From NCBI RefSeq assembly GCF_001428305.1, contig NZ_LMRZ01000004.1, forward strand, positions 510,446-574,445: DNA of 64,000 bases, written 5' to 3'. The notes beneath the pieces were generated by a model. The model saw only the letters and a list, made by a program, of their open reading frames with translations. It did not search any database and had not been told where the DNA came from. The first letter of the stretch is position 1. Every line of letters starts with the position of its first letter. Positions 51,868 to 60,718 of the stretch are shown here, piece by piece. The translations under genes were made by a program, and so were the position numbers. This DNA is from Janibacter sp. Soil728 (GTDB lineage Bacteria; Actinomycetota; Actinomycetes; Actinomycetales; Dermatophilaceae).

Positions 51868-52917
51868 GTGCTGACAGGGGTCGGCAGGGCACGGGGAGCG
51901 CGACCGTGGCTGGGACGCGACCTGGCCATCGACCTGGGCACGGCCAACACCCTGATCCACCAGCAGGGTCGTGGTGTCGTCCTCGACGAGCCGAGCGTCG
52001 TCGCGCTGAGCGTCGAGACCGGTGAGCTCGTGGCGGCCGGCGCGCGGGCCAGGGAGATGCTCGGACGCACCCCGGGTGCCCTGCGGGCGGTGCGCCCGCT
52101 GCGGGCCGGGGTCATCAACGAGCCCGACGCCACCGAGCAGATGCTGCGGTGGTTCACCGACCGCGTCGGGATCTCGAGCGTCTTTCGTCCCCGGGTCGTC
52201 GTGTGCATCCCGAGCGACATCACCGGCGTCGAGCGGCGAGCGGTCGAGGAGGCGGCCCTGCGGGTCGGTGCCCGCCGCGTCTACCTCGTCGAGGAGCCCA
52301 TGGTCGCTGCCATCGGCGCCGGGCTGCCGGTGACGGACACCGAGGCCTCGATGGTCATCGACATCGGTGGTGGGTCGACGGATGTCGCTGTCATCGCTCT
52401 CGGCGGCATCGTCGCCTCGCGCAGCACGCGCACCGCCGGCGACGCCGTCGACGACGCGATCGCCGAGCACGTGCGGCGCAACTTCTCCCTGCTGCTGGGG
52501 GAGCGCAGCGCCGAGCACATCAAGGTCGAGGTGGGTTCCGCCTTCCCCCTCGCGCGTGAAGTGAGCACCCGGGTGCGTGGCCGTGACCTCGTGACCGGCC
52601 TGCCCAAGACCGTCGATGTCGGCTCTGCCGAGATCCGCCGGGCCATCTCTGCGCCTGTCGGGGAGATCGTCGCCCTCGTGCGGGACGTCCTCGACCGGTG
52701 CCCGCCCGAGCTGGCCGGCGATGTCCTCGAGCGCGGCATCACCCTCACCGGTGGCGGCGCGTTGCTGCGCGGTCTCGATGCCCGGCTGCGCCACGAGCTC
52801 GGGGTCCCGGTCCGTGTGGCCGAGGCACCCCTGCGCGCCGTGGTGCGTGGGGCCGGGCGCTGCGTCGACGACTTCGCTGCCCTGCAACCCGTCCTGGTCG
52901 ACGGGCACCGGTTCTGA
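51868..52917 (+). CDS. mreB: Rod-shape protein MreB (bacterial actin)
   Basis: Forms membrane-bound filaments that direct lateral cell-wall synthesis. It is 349 residues from GTG 51868. ATP-binding signatures: DLAIDLGTANT (phosphate 1), MVIDIGGGSTDVAV (phosphate 2) and GITLTGGGALLRGLD (adenosine). Its presence with mreC, mreD and PBP2 implies MreB-dependent wall growth, which corynebacteria and mycobacteria lack. mreC overlaps its stop (TGATG). Confidence 0.95.
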   Translation: MLTGVGRARGARPWLGRDLAIDLGTANTLIHQQGRGVVLDEPSVVALSVETGELVAAGARAREMLGRTPGALRAVRPLRAGVINEPDATEQMLRWFTDRVGISSVFRPRVVVCIPSDITGVERRAVEEAALRVGARRVYLVEEPMVAAIGAGLPVTDTEASMVIDIGGGSTDVAVIALGGIVASRSTRTAGDAVDDAIAEHVRRNFSLLLGERSAEHIKVEVGSAFPLAREVSTRVRGRDLVTGLPKTVDVGSAEIRRAISAPVGEIVALVRDVLDRCPPELAGDVLERGITLTGGGALLRGLDARLRHELGVPVRVAEAPLRAVVRGAGRCVDDFAALQPVLVDGHRF

Positions 52918-53693
52918 TGCGTCGTCGCGTCCTGCCGGTCCTGCTGGTCCTCACCCTGCTCGTCCTCCTCGCGGATCTCGCTGGCGCACCCCTCGGCCCG
53001 GTCCGTGGGGTCGGTGACGCGGTCCTCGGCCCGGTGGAGCGGTGGGTCGCTCCCGCTCGAGACGAGAGCGACCGTCTCGAGCGGGACAACATCGCCCTGA
53101 CGCAGGAGGTGCGCCGACTGCGCGACCGGCAGGGCGTCGCCGAGCAGCTCGGTGACCTCGACACCGGCGACCTGCCGAGCGTCACGGCCCGCGTCGTCGC
53201 GCTCGATCGCGCCGGGGCCTCGGGTCCGGAGCGGATCACCCTCGATGTCGGCCGCCGTGACGGTGTGCGCACCGACAGCGCGGTCGTCGCCCCCGGCGGC
53301 CTGGTCGGCCGGGTGGTCTCCGTGGGGGAGTGGAGCGCGGACGTCGAGGTCATCGGCTCGGGTGACTCCGGAGTCGGCGTGCGCTCCGGAGCGAAGGGGG
53401 TCATCGGCACCCTCTCGGGGTCGGACCCCACAACGTCTCACGCCGCGGACGAGCTCGTGATCACCCAGCTGACCCGCGACCGCGTGGCGGCCGGGGACGC
53501 GGTCACCACCCTCGGCAGCCCGGGCTCTCGCCCCTACCCTCCCGGCGTCCCCGTCGGCACGATCAGCCGGGTCGCGAAGGCCCCCGGGGAGCTCACCGAC
53601 ACCGCGGTCGTCGAGCCTGCTGTCGACCTGGCCGCCGTCGACGTCGTCGCGGTGGTCACCGGCCCGGGTCGCACCGCGAAGCGCGCGTCGTGA
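52917..53693 (+). CDS. mreC: Rod-shape protein MreC
   Basis: Bitopic elongasome protein. It is 258 residues: an N-terminal TM (VLPVLLVLTLLVLLADLAG), a coiled coil (about 43-75, RDESDRLERDNIALTQEV and following) and two beta domains outside the membrane (VVALDRAGASGPERITLDVG, GVVGTISRVAKAP-like end). MreC activates PBP2. It overlaps mreB by one base and mreD by four. Confidence 0.93.
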   Translation: MRRRVLPVLLVLTLLVLLADLAGAPLGPVRGVGDAVLGPVERWVAPARDESDRLERDNIALTQEVRRLRDRQGVAEQLGDLDTGDLPSVTARVVALDRAGASGPERITLDVGRRDGVRTDSAVVAPGGLVGRVVSVGEWSADVEVIGSGDSGVGVRSGAKGVIGTLSGSDPTTSHAADELVITQLTRDRVAAGDAVTTLGSPGSRPYPPGVPVGTISRVAKAPGELTDTAVVEPAVDLAAVDVVAVVTGPGRTAKRAS

Positions 53694-54178
53694 CCGGGCT
53701 GCGTTGGCCCGTGCGCCTGCTGCTCCTGGCGATCGCGCTCGTCGGGGTCCTCGCCCTGGGCGCCCGCGGGGTGCTCGCCCCGCCGGACCTCGTCGTCATC
53801 GTCGTCGTCGGCGTCGCCCTGTCCGCCGGGACCGGTCCCGGCGCGATCACCGGGCTCCTCGGGGGCTGGCTCATCGACCTCGCGCCACCTGTTGCCGTGC
53901 CCCTGGGGCTCTCGGCCCTGGGCTATGCCGCGGCCGGGTGGGTCGCCGGCCTGGCCCACCGTCGCTCGGGCCATCCATGGTGGTGGTCGGTGCCCGTCGT
54001 CGCGGCCGCCGTCCTCGTCACCCGTGCCGCGCCGGTGCTCATCGACCTCGCCAGCGCCCGCCCGGTCGCGTGGGGCTCCATCGCCTGGCAGGTCGTGGCC
54101 ACCGCCACCCTCGGCCTGGTCCTCGTGGCGGTCGTCGAGCGACTCGAGGCCGGCCTGCTCCGGAGGCGGTGGGCGTGA
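53690..54178 (+). CDS. mreD: Rod-shape protein MreD
   Basis: A 162-residue multi-TM protein with about five hydrophobic segments (LLLLAIALVGVLALGARG, LVVIVVVGVALSAGTGPGAITGLLGG and others), as in MreD. The GTG at 53690 overlaps the mreC stop (GTGA), and the PBP2 start overlaps its own stop. It balances MreC in controlling PBP2. Confidence 0.88.
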   Translation: MTGLRWPVRLLLLAIALVGVLALGARGVLAPPDLVVIVVVGVALSAGTGPGAITGLLGGWLIDLAPPVAVPLGLSALGYAAAGWVAGLAHRRSGHPWWWSVPVVAAAVLVTRAAPVLIDLASARPVAWGSIAWQVVATATLGLVLVAVVERLEAGLLRRRWA

Positions 54179-56172
54179 GGCGCCGCAGCCCGCGGCTGCA
54201 GGCGCGCATGCTCGCCTCGCTGGCCGTCCTCATGCTCCTCGCGGGCGTCCTCATCGGACGCCTGGGCCAGCTGCAGCTCACCGACCATCCCGCAGGCGAT
54301 GACCGCGTGGCACTCCCGGGTGCCTCGCGCGTCGCGCTCCCCGCGCTGCGCGGGCGCATCCTCGATCGTGACGGGCGGCCCATCGTGGACAACGCGGTGC
54401 GCACCGATGTCACCATCGACCGCCGGTCCCTCGCCGACGCCCGCGACGGGGGGCGGGCGACGGTGCGCCGCCTCGCCGCGGCGCTGGACCTCCCCTTCGA
54501 CCGGATGTGGGGGCGCACCACCCTGTGCGGTGCACCCGGCGCGGCCGACCCGCCGGACTGCTGGGCCGGCTCCGCGCTCGTCCCCGTGCCCGTCGCCGTC
54601 GGCGTCGAGCCGGCAGCCGCGGCCACCCTCACCGAACGCCCCGAGCTCTACCCCGGCGTCGCCGTGACCAGCCAGCCGGTGCGCGACTACCCGCGGGCGA
54701 AGGGGGGTGGCGCCCCCCAGACGACTGGCTACCTCACCCGCCCCGATGCCGAGACCATCGAGGCCTCCGACGGGGCGATCACCGACGCTGATCTCGTCGG
54801 TGCCGCCGGACTGGAACGGCAGTACGACGAGCTGCTGCGCGGCACCCCCGGTCACAGCGAGGTGCGTGTCGACGCTCGCGGAGTCGCCGTCGAGGAGACG
54901 AGTCGCACCGAGCCGGTCGCCGGGTCGGACCTCGTCACGACCCTCGACCTTCCGGTGCAGCGGGCGACCGAGGCGGCGCTCGCCGATGGTGTGCGGCAGG
55001 CCCGCGATCGTGGGCACCGCGCTGACAGTGCAGCGGCCGTCGTCCTCGACCTGCGCGACGGGGGGATCCTCGCCTCCGCGAGCGTGCCCACCTATGACCC
55101 GTCCGTCTGGTCCGCAGGCGTCACGCAGCAGAAGTACGAGCAGCTGACGAAGGGGGACCGCAGCCCCCTCATCGATCGCGTGACCGGGGTGGCCCAGCCG
55201 CCCGCATCGACCTTCAAGGCGGTCTCCTTGCCGGGTGCCGTCGCCGCGGGGACCGACCTTGGCGACGAGGTCAACTGCACCTCGTCGCACCGGATCGGGG
55301 ACCGGACCTTCAACAACTACGAGTCTCGCGCGTTCGGGATGATCACCTGGCGCGAGGCGATCAAGGTCTCCTGCGACACCGTCTTCTACCGGGTCGCCGA
55401 GCAGGTCTGGCGTGACCAGGGTGGTCTGTCGGCCGACGACACGGGGGACCCACTCATCGACACGGCCCGCGAGCTGGGCCTGGGCGCCGCGACCGGTGTC
55501 GACCTCCCGGCGGAGTCCGCCGGACGCATCCCCGACCGCGCGTGGAAGCGCGACTGGTGGCGCAGCACCAAGGACGCGTCGTGCAGGGACGCCCGCCGCG
55601 GCCACCCCGAGATCAAGGACCGCACCCGACGCACGTACCTCACCGCACTGGCGAAGGAGAACTGTGCGAGCGGCTACCAGTTCCGCCCCGGTGACGAGGC
55701 CAACCTCTCGATCGGGCAGGGAGATGTCACCGCGACACTGCTGCAGATGGCACGCGTCTTCGGCACGATCGCCCAGGAGGGCACGCAGCCCGACCCGCAC
55801 CTGGGTCGGGCGAGCATCGCGCCTGACGGTGCCCGCACCTCCCTCGACGTCCCCACCGCGCAGCAGGTCGACCTGCCCGGCCGCTCCGGGGACCTCCTGC
55901 GCCGGGCGCTGAAGGACGTCGTGGCCGAGCGGGGCGGGACCGCCCACTCGGCCTTCGCCGGTTTCCCCCTCAAGGAGTGGCCGGTGGCGGGCAAGACCGG
56001 CACGGCGGAGGTCTACGGCAAGCAGGACACCGCGTGGTTCGTCTCCTATGCACCGACCACGAAGCCGCGCTATGTCGTGGCCGTCGTCGTCTCGCAGGGT
56101 GGCACCGGCGGTGCCACCGCGGCGCCGATCGCGCGCACGATCCACGAGCAGCTCGCCGGCGTCACGCGCTGA
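54175..56172 (+). CDS. mrdA: Penicillin-binding protein 2, class B transpeptidase of the elongasome
   Basis: Cross-links peptidoglycan during elongation. It is 665 residues from GTG 54175 (GTGA overlap with mreD, GGAGG upstream). One N-terminal TM (about 15-31), the PBP dimerisation domain (ALRGRILDRDGRPIVDN), then the transpeptidase: SxxK as PASTFK (Ser about 345), SxD as KVSCDTVFY, and KTG as AGKTGTAE (about 607). The Asp in SxD is normal for this PBP2 group. rodA is not adjacent. Its stop abuts the YbdD stop on the opposite strand (TGATCA). Confidence 0.94.
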   Translation: MRRRSPRLQARMLASLAVLMLLAGVLIGRLGQLQLTDHPAGDDRVALPGASRVALPALRGRILDRDGRPIVDNAVRTDVTIDRRSLADARDGGRATVRRLAAALDLPFDRMWGRTTLCGAPGAADPPDCWAGSALVPVPVAVGVEPAAAATLTERPELYPGVAVTSQPVRDYPRAKGGGAPQTTGYLTRPDAETIEASDGAITDADLVGAAGLERQYDELLRGTPGHSEVRVDARGVAVEETSRTEPVAGSDLVTTLDLPVQRATEAALADGVRQARDRGHRADSAAAVVLDLRDGGILASASVPTYDPSVWSAGVTQQKYEQLTKGDRSPLIDRVTGVAQPPASTFKAVSLPGAVAAGTDLGDEVNCTSSHRIGDRTFNNYESRAFGMITWREAIKVSCDTVFYRVAEQVWRDQGGLSADDTGDPLIDTARELGLGAATGVDLPAESAGRIPDRAWKRDWWRSTKDASCRDARRGHPEIKDRTRRTYLTALAKENCASGYQFRPGDEANLSIGQGDVTATLLQMARVFGTIAQEGTQPDPHLGRASIAPDGARTSLDVPTAQQVDLPGRSGDLLRRALKDVVAERGGTAHSAFAGFPLKEWPVAGKTGTAEVYGKQDTAWFVSYAPTTKPRYVVAVVVSQGGTGGATAAPIARTIHEQLAGVTR

Positions 56173-56367
56173 TCAGCAGCAGCGGGTGCCCGGGTTGCGC
56201 TCCTGCTCCTCGTAGTGCGATCGCCAGAACTGCGCCCGGGTCGGCACCGGCTCCCGCGGGTGGACACGACGCAGGTGCTCGACGTACCGCTCGTACCGGT
56301 CGGCGCCGGTCACCCCGCTGACGAAGCGCCCGACCCGCCGCACCATGGCGAAGGGGGACCCCGTCAC
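56173..56367 (-). CDS. YbdD/YjiX family small protein
   Basis: A 64-residue protein with the DUF466/YbdD pattern: RRVGRFVSGVTGADRYERYVEHLRR, then HPREPVPTRAQFWRSHYEEQERNPGTRCC at the end. Such proteins are almost always encoded right after CstA-family transporters and are needed for their transport function in enterobacteria. GTG 56367 overlaps the cstA stop (GTGA). A longer upstream start (56418) lies inside cstA and lacks homology. Confidence 0.85.
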   Translation of the reverse strand: MTGSPFAMVRRVGRFVSGVTGADRYERYVEHLRRVHPREPVPTRAQFWRSHYEEQERNPGTRCC

Positions 56368-58661
56368 CCGTGCCCCCTGGTGGCGGCCGGTGAGGGATCG
56401 AGCCCCGCGTCCTTCCACTCCTGGAGCACGGCCTTCTCCTGCGCTGTCGCAACCGGTCCGGTGGGAGCGAAGATCCGGGAGGGAACTCCTTCGTCCTCGC
56501 TCGTCGGCAGGCCTCCGGCGCGGGCGGCCCGGACCATCACGACGACCGACGCGGCGACGACGATGATGACCAGCACGGCGAAGATGATCGACAAGGTGCC
56601 CTGCACGCCGGAGTTGAAGATGATCTTGTCCATGTCACCCGGCGACGAGGCCCCGGTGAGCAGCTCTCCCTTCTCCCGCGCCTCGACGAAGCGCGAGCGC
56701 TGCGCGAAGAAGCCGATCTTGGGGTCGCTGCTGAAGATCTTCAGCCACGAGGCCCACAAGGTGATCAGCAGGTCCCACACGAGCGCGATGCCGGGGATCC
56801 ACGCCCAGCGCAGGTTGCCCTGCTTGACCACGACCGTGGTCACCACCGCGAGGGCGATCGCCGCGAGGAGCTGGTTGGCGATGCCGAAGAGCGGGAAGAG
56901 CGTGTAGATGCCGCCGAGCGGGTCGAGGATCCCCATGACGAGGATCGAGCCCCAGCCGGCGACGACCACGATGCTGCACAGCCAGGCACCCGGACGCCAG
57001 GACGGGTCCTTGAAGCGGCCCAGCCCGGGGACGTTGCCGAGTGCGTCGGAGAACATGAAGCGCGCGACGCGGGTGCCGGCGTCGACCGTGGTGAGGATGA
57101 ACAGCGCCTCGAACATCACCGCGAAGTGGTACCAGAAGCTCTTGAGCGCGTCGCCCCCGAAGACGCTCATGACCTCGCTCATGCCGAAGGCGAGCGTCGG
57201 TGCGCCACCGGTGCGGGAGATGATCGTCTCCTCGCCCACGCTGTCGGCCGCCTGCTGGAGGGTGGCGGCATCCACCGGGGGGACGGCCCCACCCGAGGGT
57301 GTGAGCAGCGGGAGGCCGTTGACGTAGTTCGCTGCATCGGCGGGCGTCCCGCCGGTCAGCGCGCCGGGCGCGTTCATCGCGAAGTAGATGTGCTGATCGA
57401 TGCTCACCGCGGCGACCATCGCCATCACGGCGACGAAGGACTCGGTGAGCATCGAGCCGTAGCCGATGAAGCGGGCCTGGCTCTCCTTCTCGATGAGCTT
57501 GGGGGTGGTGCCCGAGGAGATCAGGGCGTGGAAGCCGGACAGGGCCCCACAGGCGATGGTGATGAAGAGGAAGGGGAAGAGGGACCCGGCGAAGGCCGGC
57601 CCGGCACCGGTGGAGGCGAACTCCGTGACCGCCGGCATCTTCACCTCCGGGCGGGCGACGAGGATGCCGATGGCCAGCAGGCCGATGGTGCCGACCTTCA
57701 TGTACGTCGACAGGTAGTCGCGGGGAGCCAGGAGCAGCCAGACGGGCAGGACCGAGGCCGCGAAGCCGTAGCCGATGAGCAGCCAGGCCAGGGTGATCGG
57801 CTCGAGGGTGAAGGCGCCCGCGAGCGTCGGGTGCCCGGAGACCCAGCCGCCGCCGATGATCGCGGCGATGAGCAGGACGACACCGATGAGCGAGATCTCG
57901 CCGATCGCGCCGGGGCGCAGGAAGCGCAGGTACAGGCCCATGAAGAGCGCGATCGGGATGGTCATCGCGATGGAGAAGACACCCCAGGGGGAGTTGGCCA
58001 GGGCGCCGATGACGACGATGCCCAGGACCGCGATGAGGATGAGCATGATCGCCAGCACGCCGACGATCGCGGCGATGCCGCCGACGCGACCCAGCTCGTC
58101 GCGCGCCATCTGGCCCAGGCTGCGCCCACCGCGACGGATGGACAGGTGCAGGACCATGTAGTCCTGCACGGCCCCGGCGAAGACCACGCCGAAGACGATC
58201 CACAGGGTGCCCGGCAGGTAGCCCATCTGGGCCGCGAGGACGGGCCCGACGAGCGGACCGGCGCCGGCGATCGCGGCGAAGTGGTGACCGAAGAGGACTC
58301 TCCGATCGGTCGGCATGAAGTCCTTGCCGTTCTCGAACTGCTCTGCGGGAGTGGCCCGCTCGTCCCTCGGCTTGATCACCTTGTACTCGATGAGCCGGGC
58401 GTAGAACCGGTACCCGATGATGTAGGTGCACACCGCGGCGAAGACGAACCACACGGCGTTGACGTGCTCGCCGCGAACCACCGCGATCATCACCCAGCCG
58501 ACCGCCCCGAGCAGGCCGATGAGGGCGAAGACGAGCTTCTCCCTTCCGGTCACCAGGTGGGGGGCGCGGACGGCGACCGGTGGCCGGTCGGGGTCGGTGC
58601 GCAGCCGCTGCACGCCCTCCGGCGCGTCGACGACAGGGCCTGTGGGGGCCGGCTTGCTCAT
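56364..58661 (-). CDS. cstA: CstA family transporter (pyruvate/peptide uptake)
   Basis: A 765-residue membrane protein with about 16-18 hydrophobic segments. [28 protein letters not shown] and [21 protein letters not shown] are CstA signatures. CstA and its paralogue BtsT take up pyruvate and, in some species, peptides during carbon starvation. It is followed by ybdD and divergent from lpdA, whose enzyme belongs to pyruvate dehydrogenase, so a shared theme of pyruvate use is possible. No clear Crp site is visible in the 76-bp gap. Confidence 0.93.
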   Translation of the reverse strand: MSKPAPTGPVVDAPEGVQRLRTDPDRPPVAVRAPHLVTGREKLVFALIGLLGAVGWVMIAVVRGEHVNAVWFVFAAVCTYIIGYRFYARLIEYKVIKPRDERATPAEQFENGKDFMPTDRRVLFGHHFAAIAGAGPLVGPVLAAQMGYLPGTLWIVFGVVFAGAVQDYMVLHLSIRRGGRSLGQMARDELGRVGGIAAIVGVLAIMLILIAVLGIVVIGALANSPWGVFSIAMTIPIALFMGLYLRFLRPGAIGEISLIGVVLLIAAIIGGGWVSGHPTLAGAFTLEPITLAWLLIGYGFAASVLPVWLLLAPRDYLSTYMKVGTIGLLAIGILVARPEVKMPAVTEFASTGAGPAFAGSLFPFLFITIACGALSGFHALISSGTTPKLIEKESQARFIGYGSMLTESFVAVMAMVAAVSIDQHIYFAMNAPGALTGGTPADAANYVNGLPLLTPSGGAVPPVDAATLQQAADSVGEETIISRTGGAPTLAFGMSEVMSVFGGDALKSFWYHFAVMFEALFILTTVDAGTRVARFMFSDALGNVPGLGRFKDPSWRPGAWLCSIVVVAGWGSILVMGILDPLGGIYTLFPLFGIANQLLAAIALAVVTTVVVKQGNLRWAWIPGIALVWDLLITLWASWLKIFSSDPKIGFFAQRSRFVEAREKGELLTGASSPGDMDKIIFNSGVQGTLSIIFAVLVIIVVAASVVVMVRAARAGGLPTSEDEGVPSRIFAPTGPVATAQEKAVLQEWKDAGLDPSPAATRGHG

Positions 58662-58737
58662 GGAACTCCTCAGCTCACGACGGTGTGATCCGGACTACGT
58701 GTCCGAACGTAATCGATCAGTGGCTAGGCTGTCGGAC

Positions 58738-60135
58738 ATGGCTGATTTCGACGTCGTTGTGCTCGGTGCTGGACCCGGTGGTTATGTGGCGGCGATCCGT
58801 GCTGCCCAGCTCGGCAAGAGCGTTGCCGTGGTGGAGAAGAAGTACTGGGGCGGTGTCTGTCTCAACGTCGGGTGCATCCCCAGCAAGGCGCTCATCAAGA
58901 ATGCCGAGCTCGCGCACACGCTGACACACGACAAGAAGAAGTTCGGCATCGAGGGCGACGCCACGATGTCCTACGGCCCGACCCACGCCCGCTCCCGCCA
59001 GGTGAGCGACGGCATCGTCAAGGGCATCCACTTCCTGATGAAGAAGAACAAGATCACCGAGATCGACGGCTGGGGCACGATCACCTCCACGACCTCGATG
59101 GACGTCGCTCTCAACGACGGCGAGAAGAAGTCGGTCACCTTCGACAAGCTGATCATCGCCAGTGGCGCGACCACCCGCATGCTGCCGGGTGTCGAGGTCA
59201 GCGACAACGTCGTCACCTACGAGGAGCAGATCCTCGACGCCGACCTGCCCGGCTCGATGATCATCGCCGGCTCGGGTGCCATCGGTGTCGAGTTCGCCTA
59301 TGTCATGAAGAACTTCGGCGTCGACGTCACGATCGTCGAGTTCCTCGACCGCATGGTCCCCACCGAGGACCCGGCCATCTCCAAGGAGCTGGCCAAGCAC
59401 TACAAGAAGCTCGGCGTCAAGGTCATGCTCTCCACCAAGGTCGAGTCGGTGGAGGACACCGGCTCTGGCGTCAAGGTCACCGTCACCCCGGCGAAGGGGG
59501 GCGACGCCCAGGTCCTCGAGGCGGACAAGCTCCTCTCCGCGATCGGCTTCGCACCGCGGGTCGAGGGCTTCGGCCTGGAGTCGATCGGGGTCGAGCTCAC
59601 CGAGCGCGGCGCCGTCGCGATCGACGAGTACTGCCGCACCAACGTCGAAAACGTCTATGCCGTCGGTGACTGCACTGCGAAGCTCATGCTCGCGCACGTC
59701 GCGGAGGCCCAGGGCGTCGTCGCCGCCGAGCACATGTCCGGCGCCGAGACGATGCCGGTCGAGTACGACTTCATCCCGCGCGCGACCTACTGCCACCCGC
59801 AGATCGCCTCCTTCGGTTACACCGAGGAGCAGGCGAAGGAGAAGGGGTACGACGTCAAGAAGGCGACCTTCCCCTTCACCGCCAACGGCAAGGCCATGGG
59901 CCTGGGCGACGCGGTCGGCTCGGTCACGGTCATCGCCGACGCGACGCACAACGAGATCCTCGGTGCGCACATGATCGGGCCCGACGTCACCGAGCTGTTG
60001 CCGGTCCTCACCCTCGCGCAGAAGTGGGACCTCACCGCGGACGAGGTCGCGCGCAATGTCTTCGCGCACCCGACGCTGTCCGAGGCGGTCAAGGAAGCCG
60101 TCGAGGGCATCGCCGGGCACATGATCAACTTCTGA
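58738..60135 (+). CDS. lpdA: Dihydrolipoyl dehydrogenase (E3)
   Basis: Reoxidises dihydrolipoamide of the pyruvate, 2-oxoglutarate and branched-chain dehydrogenases and the glycine cleavage system. It is 465 residues. FAD site [19 protein letters not shown], redox disulfide [16 protein letters not shown] site [15 protein letters not shown], second FAD block [16 protein letters not shown] and the catalytic His-Glu pair AHPTLSEAV near the C-terminus are intact. It is monocistronic, closed by a hairpin before rpsO. Confidence 0.96.
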   Translation: MADFDVVVLGAGPGGYVAAIRAAQLGKSVAVVEKKYWGGVCLNVGCIPSKALIKNAELAHTLTHDKKKFGIEGDATMSYGPTHARSRQVSDGIVKGIHFLMKKNKITEIDGWGTITSTTSMDVALNDGEKKSVTFDKLIIASGATTRMLPGVEVSDNVVTYEEQILDADLPGSMIIAGSGAIGVEFAYVMKNFGVDVTIVEFLDRMVPTEDPAISKELAKHYKKLGVKVMLSTKVESVEDTGSGVKVTVTPAKGGDAQVLEADKLLSAIGFAPRVEGFGLESIGVELTERGAVAIDEYCRTNVENVYAVGDCTAKLMLAHVAEAQGVVAAEHMSGAETMPVEYDFIPRATYCHPQIASFGYTEEQAKEKGYDVKKATFPFTANGKAMGLGDAVGSVTVIADATHNEILGAHMIGPDVTELLPVLTLAQKWDLTADEVARNVFAHPTLSEAVKEAVEGIAGHMINF

Positions 60136-60142
60136 ACCCCCG

Positions 60143-60160
60143 GGCCCCTGATTAGGGGCC
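60143..60160 (+). terminator. Short hairpin after lpdA
   Basis: GGCCCCT-GATT-AGGGGCC is a 7-bp GC stem with a four-base loop, eight bases after the stop. It has no T-run, so its efficiency is uncertain. Confidence 0.55.
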
Positions 60161-60281
60161 GAGGGGAGCGCGCTGCTAATCTTGCGGGGTTGCCGTTAGA
60201 TCGGCCGCGGATCCACAGAGCCCCGGTGAACCAGCCCGGGCGCGCCGCGCAACAACCCAAGAAATGGAGCAGTGTCACCGC

Positions 60282-60551
60282 ATGCCGCTGACCGCTGAAG
60301 TCAAGAAGCAGATCATGTCCGACTACGGGACCGTCGAGGGTGACACCGGTTCCCCCGAGGTGCAGGTCGCGATGCTCACGCAGCGCATCCTGGACCTCAC
60401 CGAGCACTCCCGTGAGCACAAGCACGACCACCACAGCCGTCGTGGTCTGCTGCTCCTCGTGGGCAAGCGTCGCCGCCTCCTGCGTTACCTGGAGAGCACC
60501 GACATCGAGCGCTACCGTGCGCTGATCAAGCGCCTCGGCCTTCGCCGATAA
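60282..60551 (+). CDS. rpsO: 30S ribosomal protein S15 (uS15)
   Basis: Binds 16S rRNA helices 20-22 in the small subunit. It is 89 residues from ATG 60282, the universal length, starting [11 protein letters not shown]; an in-frame ATG at 60264 is not homologous. [14 protein letters not shown] and [21 protein letters not shown] are diagnostic. TAATCT at 60177-60182 may be its -10. The 100-base leader could hold an S15 autoregulatory fold, which I cannot establish. Confidence 0.97.
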   Translation: MPLTAEVKKQIMSDYGTVEGDTGSPEVQVAMLTQRILDLTEHSREHKHDHHSRRGLLLLVGKRRRLLRYLESTDIERYRALIKRLGLRR

Positions 60552-60564
60552 GTACGTCGTGGAG

Positions 60565-60590
60565 AGCGGTTCCCAACTCTGGGGGCCGCT
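60565..60590 (+). terminator. Hairpin between rpsO and pnp
   Basis: AGCGGTTCCC and GGGGGCCGCT pair over ten positions (two G-U) with a six-base loop and a TCTTCG tail. It is probably the rpsO attenuator/processing hairpin in front of pnp, as in many bacteria. Confidence 0.6.
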
Positions 60591-60718
60591 TCTTCGCGTA
60601 TCCGGGGGTTGGTCAAACCGCCGGCAAACAGTAGGACAACTGAAGATCGTCACCACCGAAGACAACACCGGGGCACAACGACGATGCGCCCGGCACGTAG
60701 AGAGAAAAGGAGGACCCG

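Noticed and set aside
55365-55395. PBP2 with SxD instead of SxN
   Set aside because: SxD is normal for this PBP2 group, so it is not a defect.
60182-60281. S15 autoregulatory RNA structure in the rpsO leader
   Set aside because: No pseudoknot or rRNA-like three-way junction could be convincingly drawn by eye.
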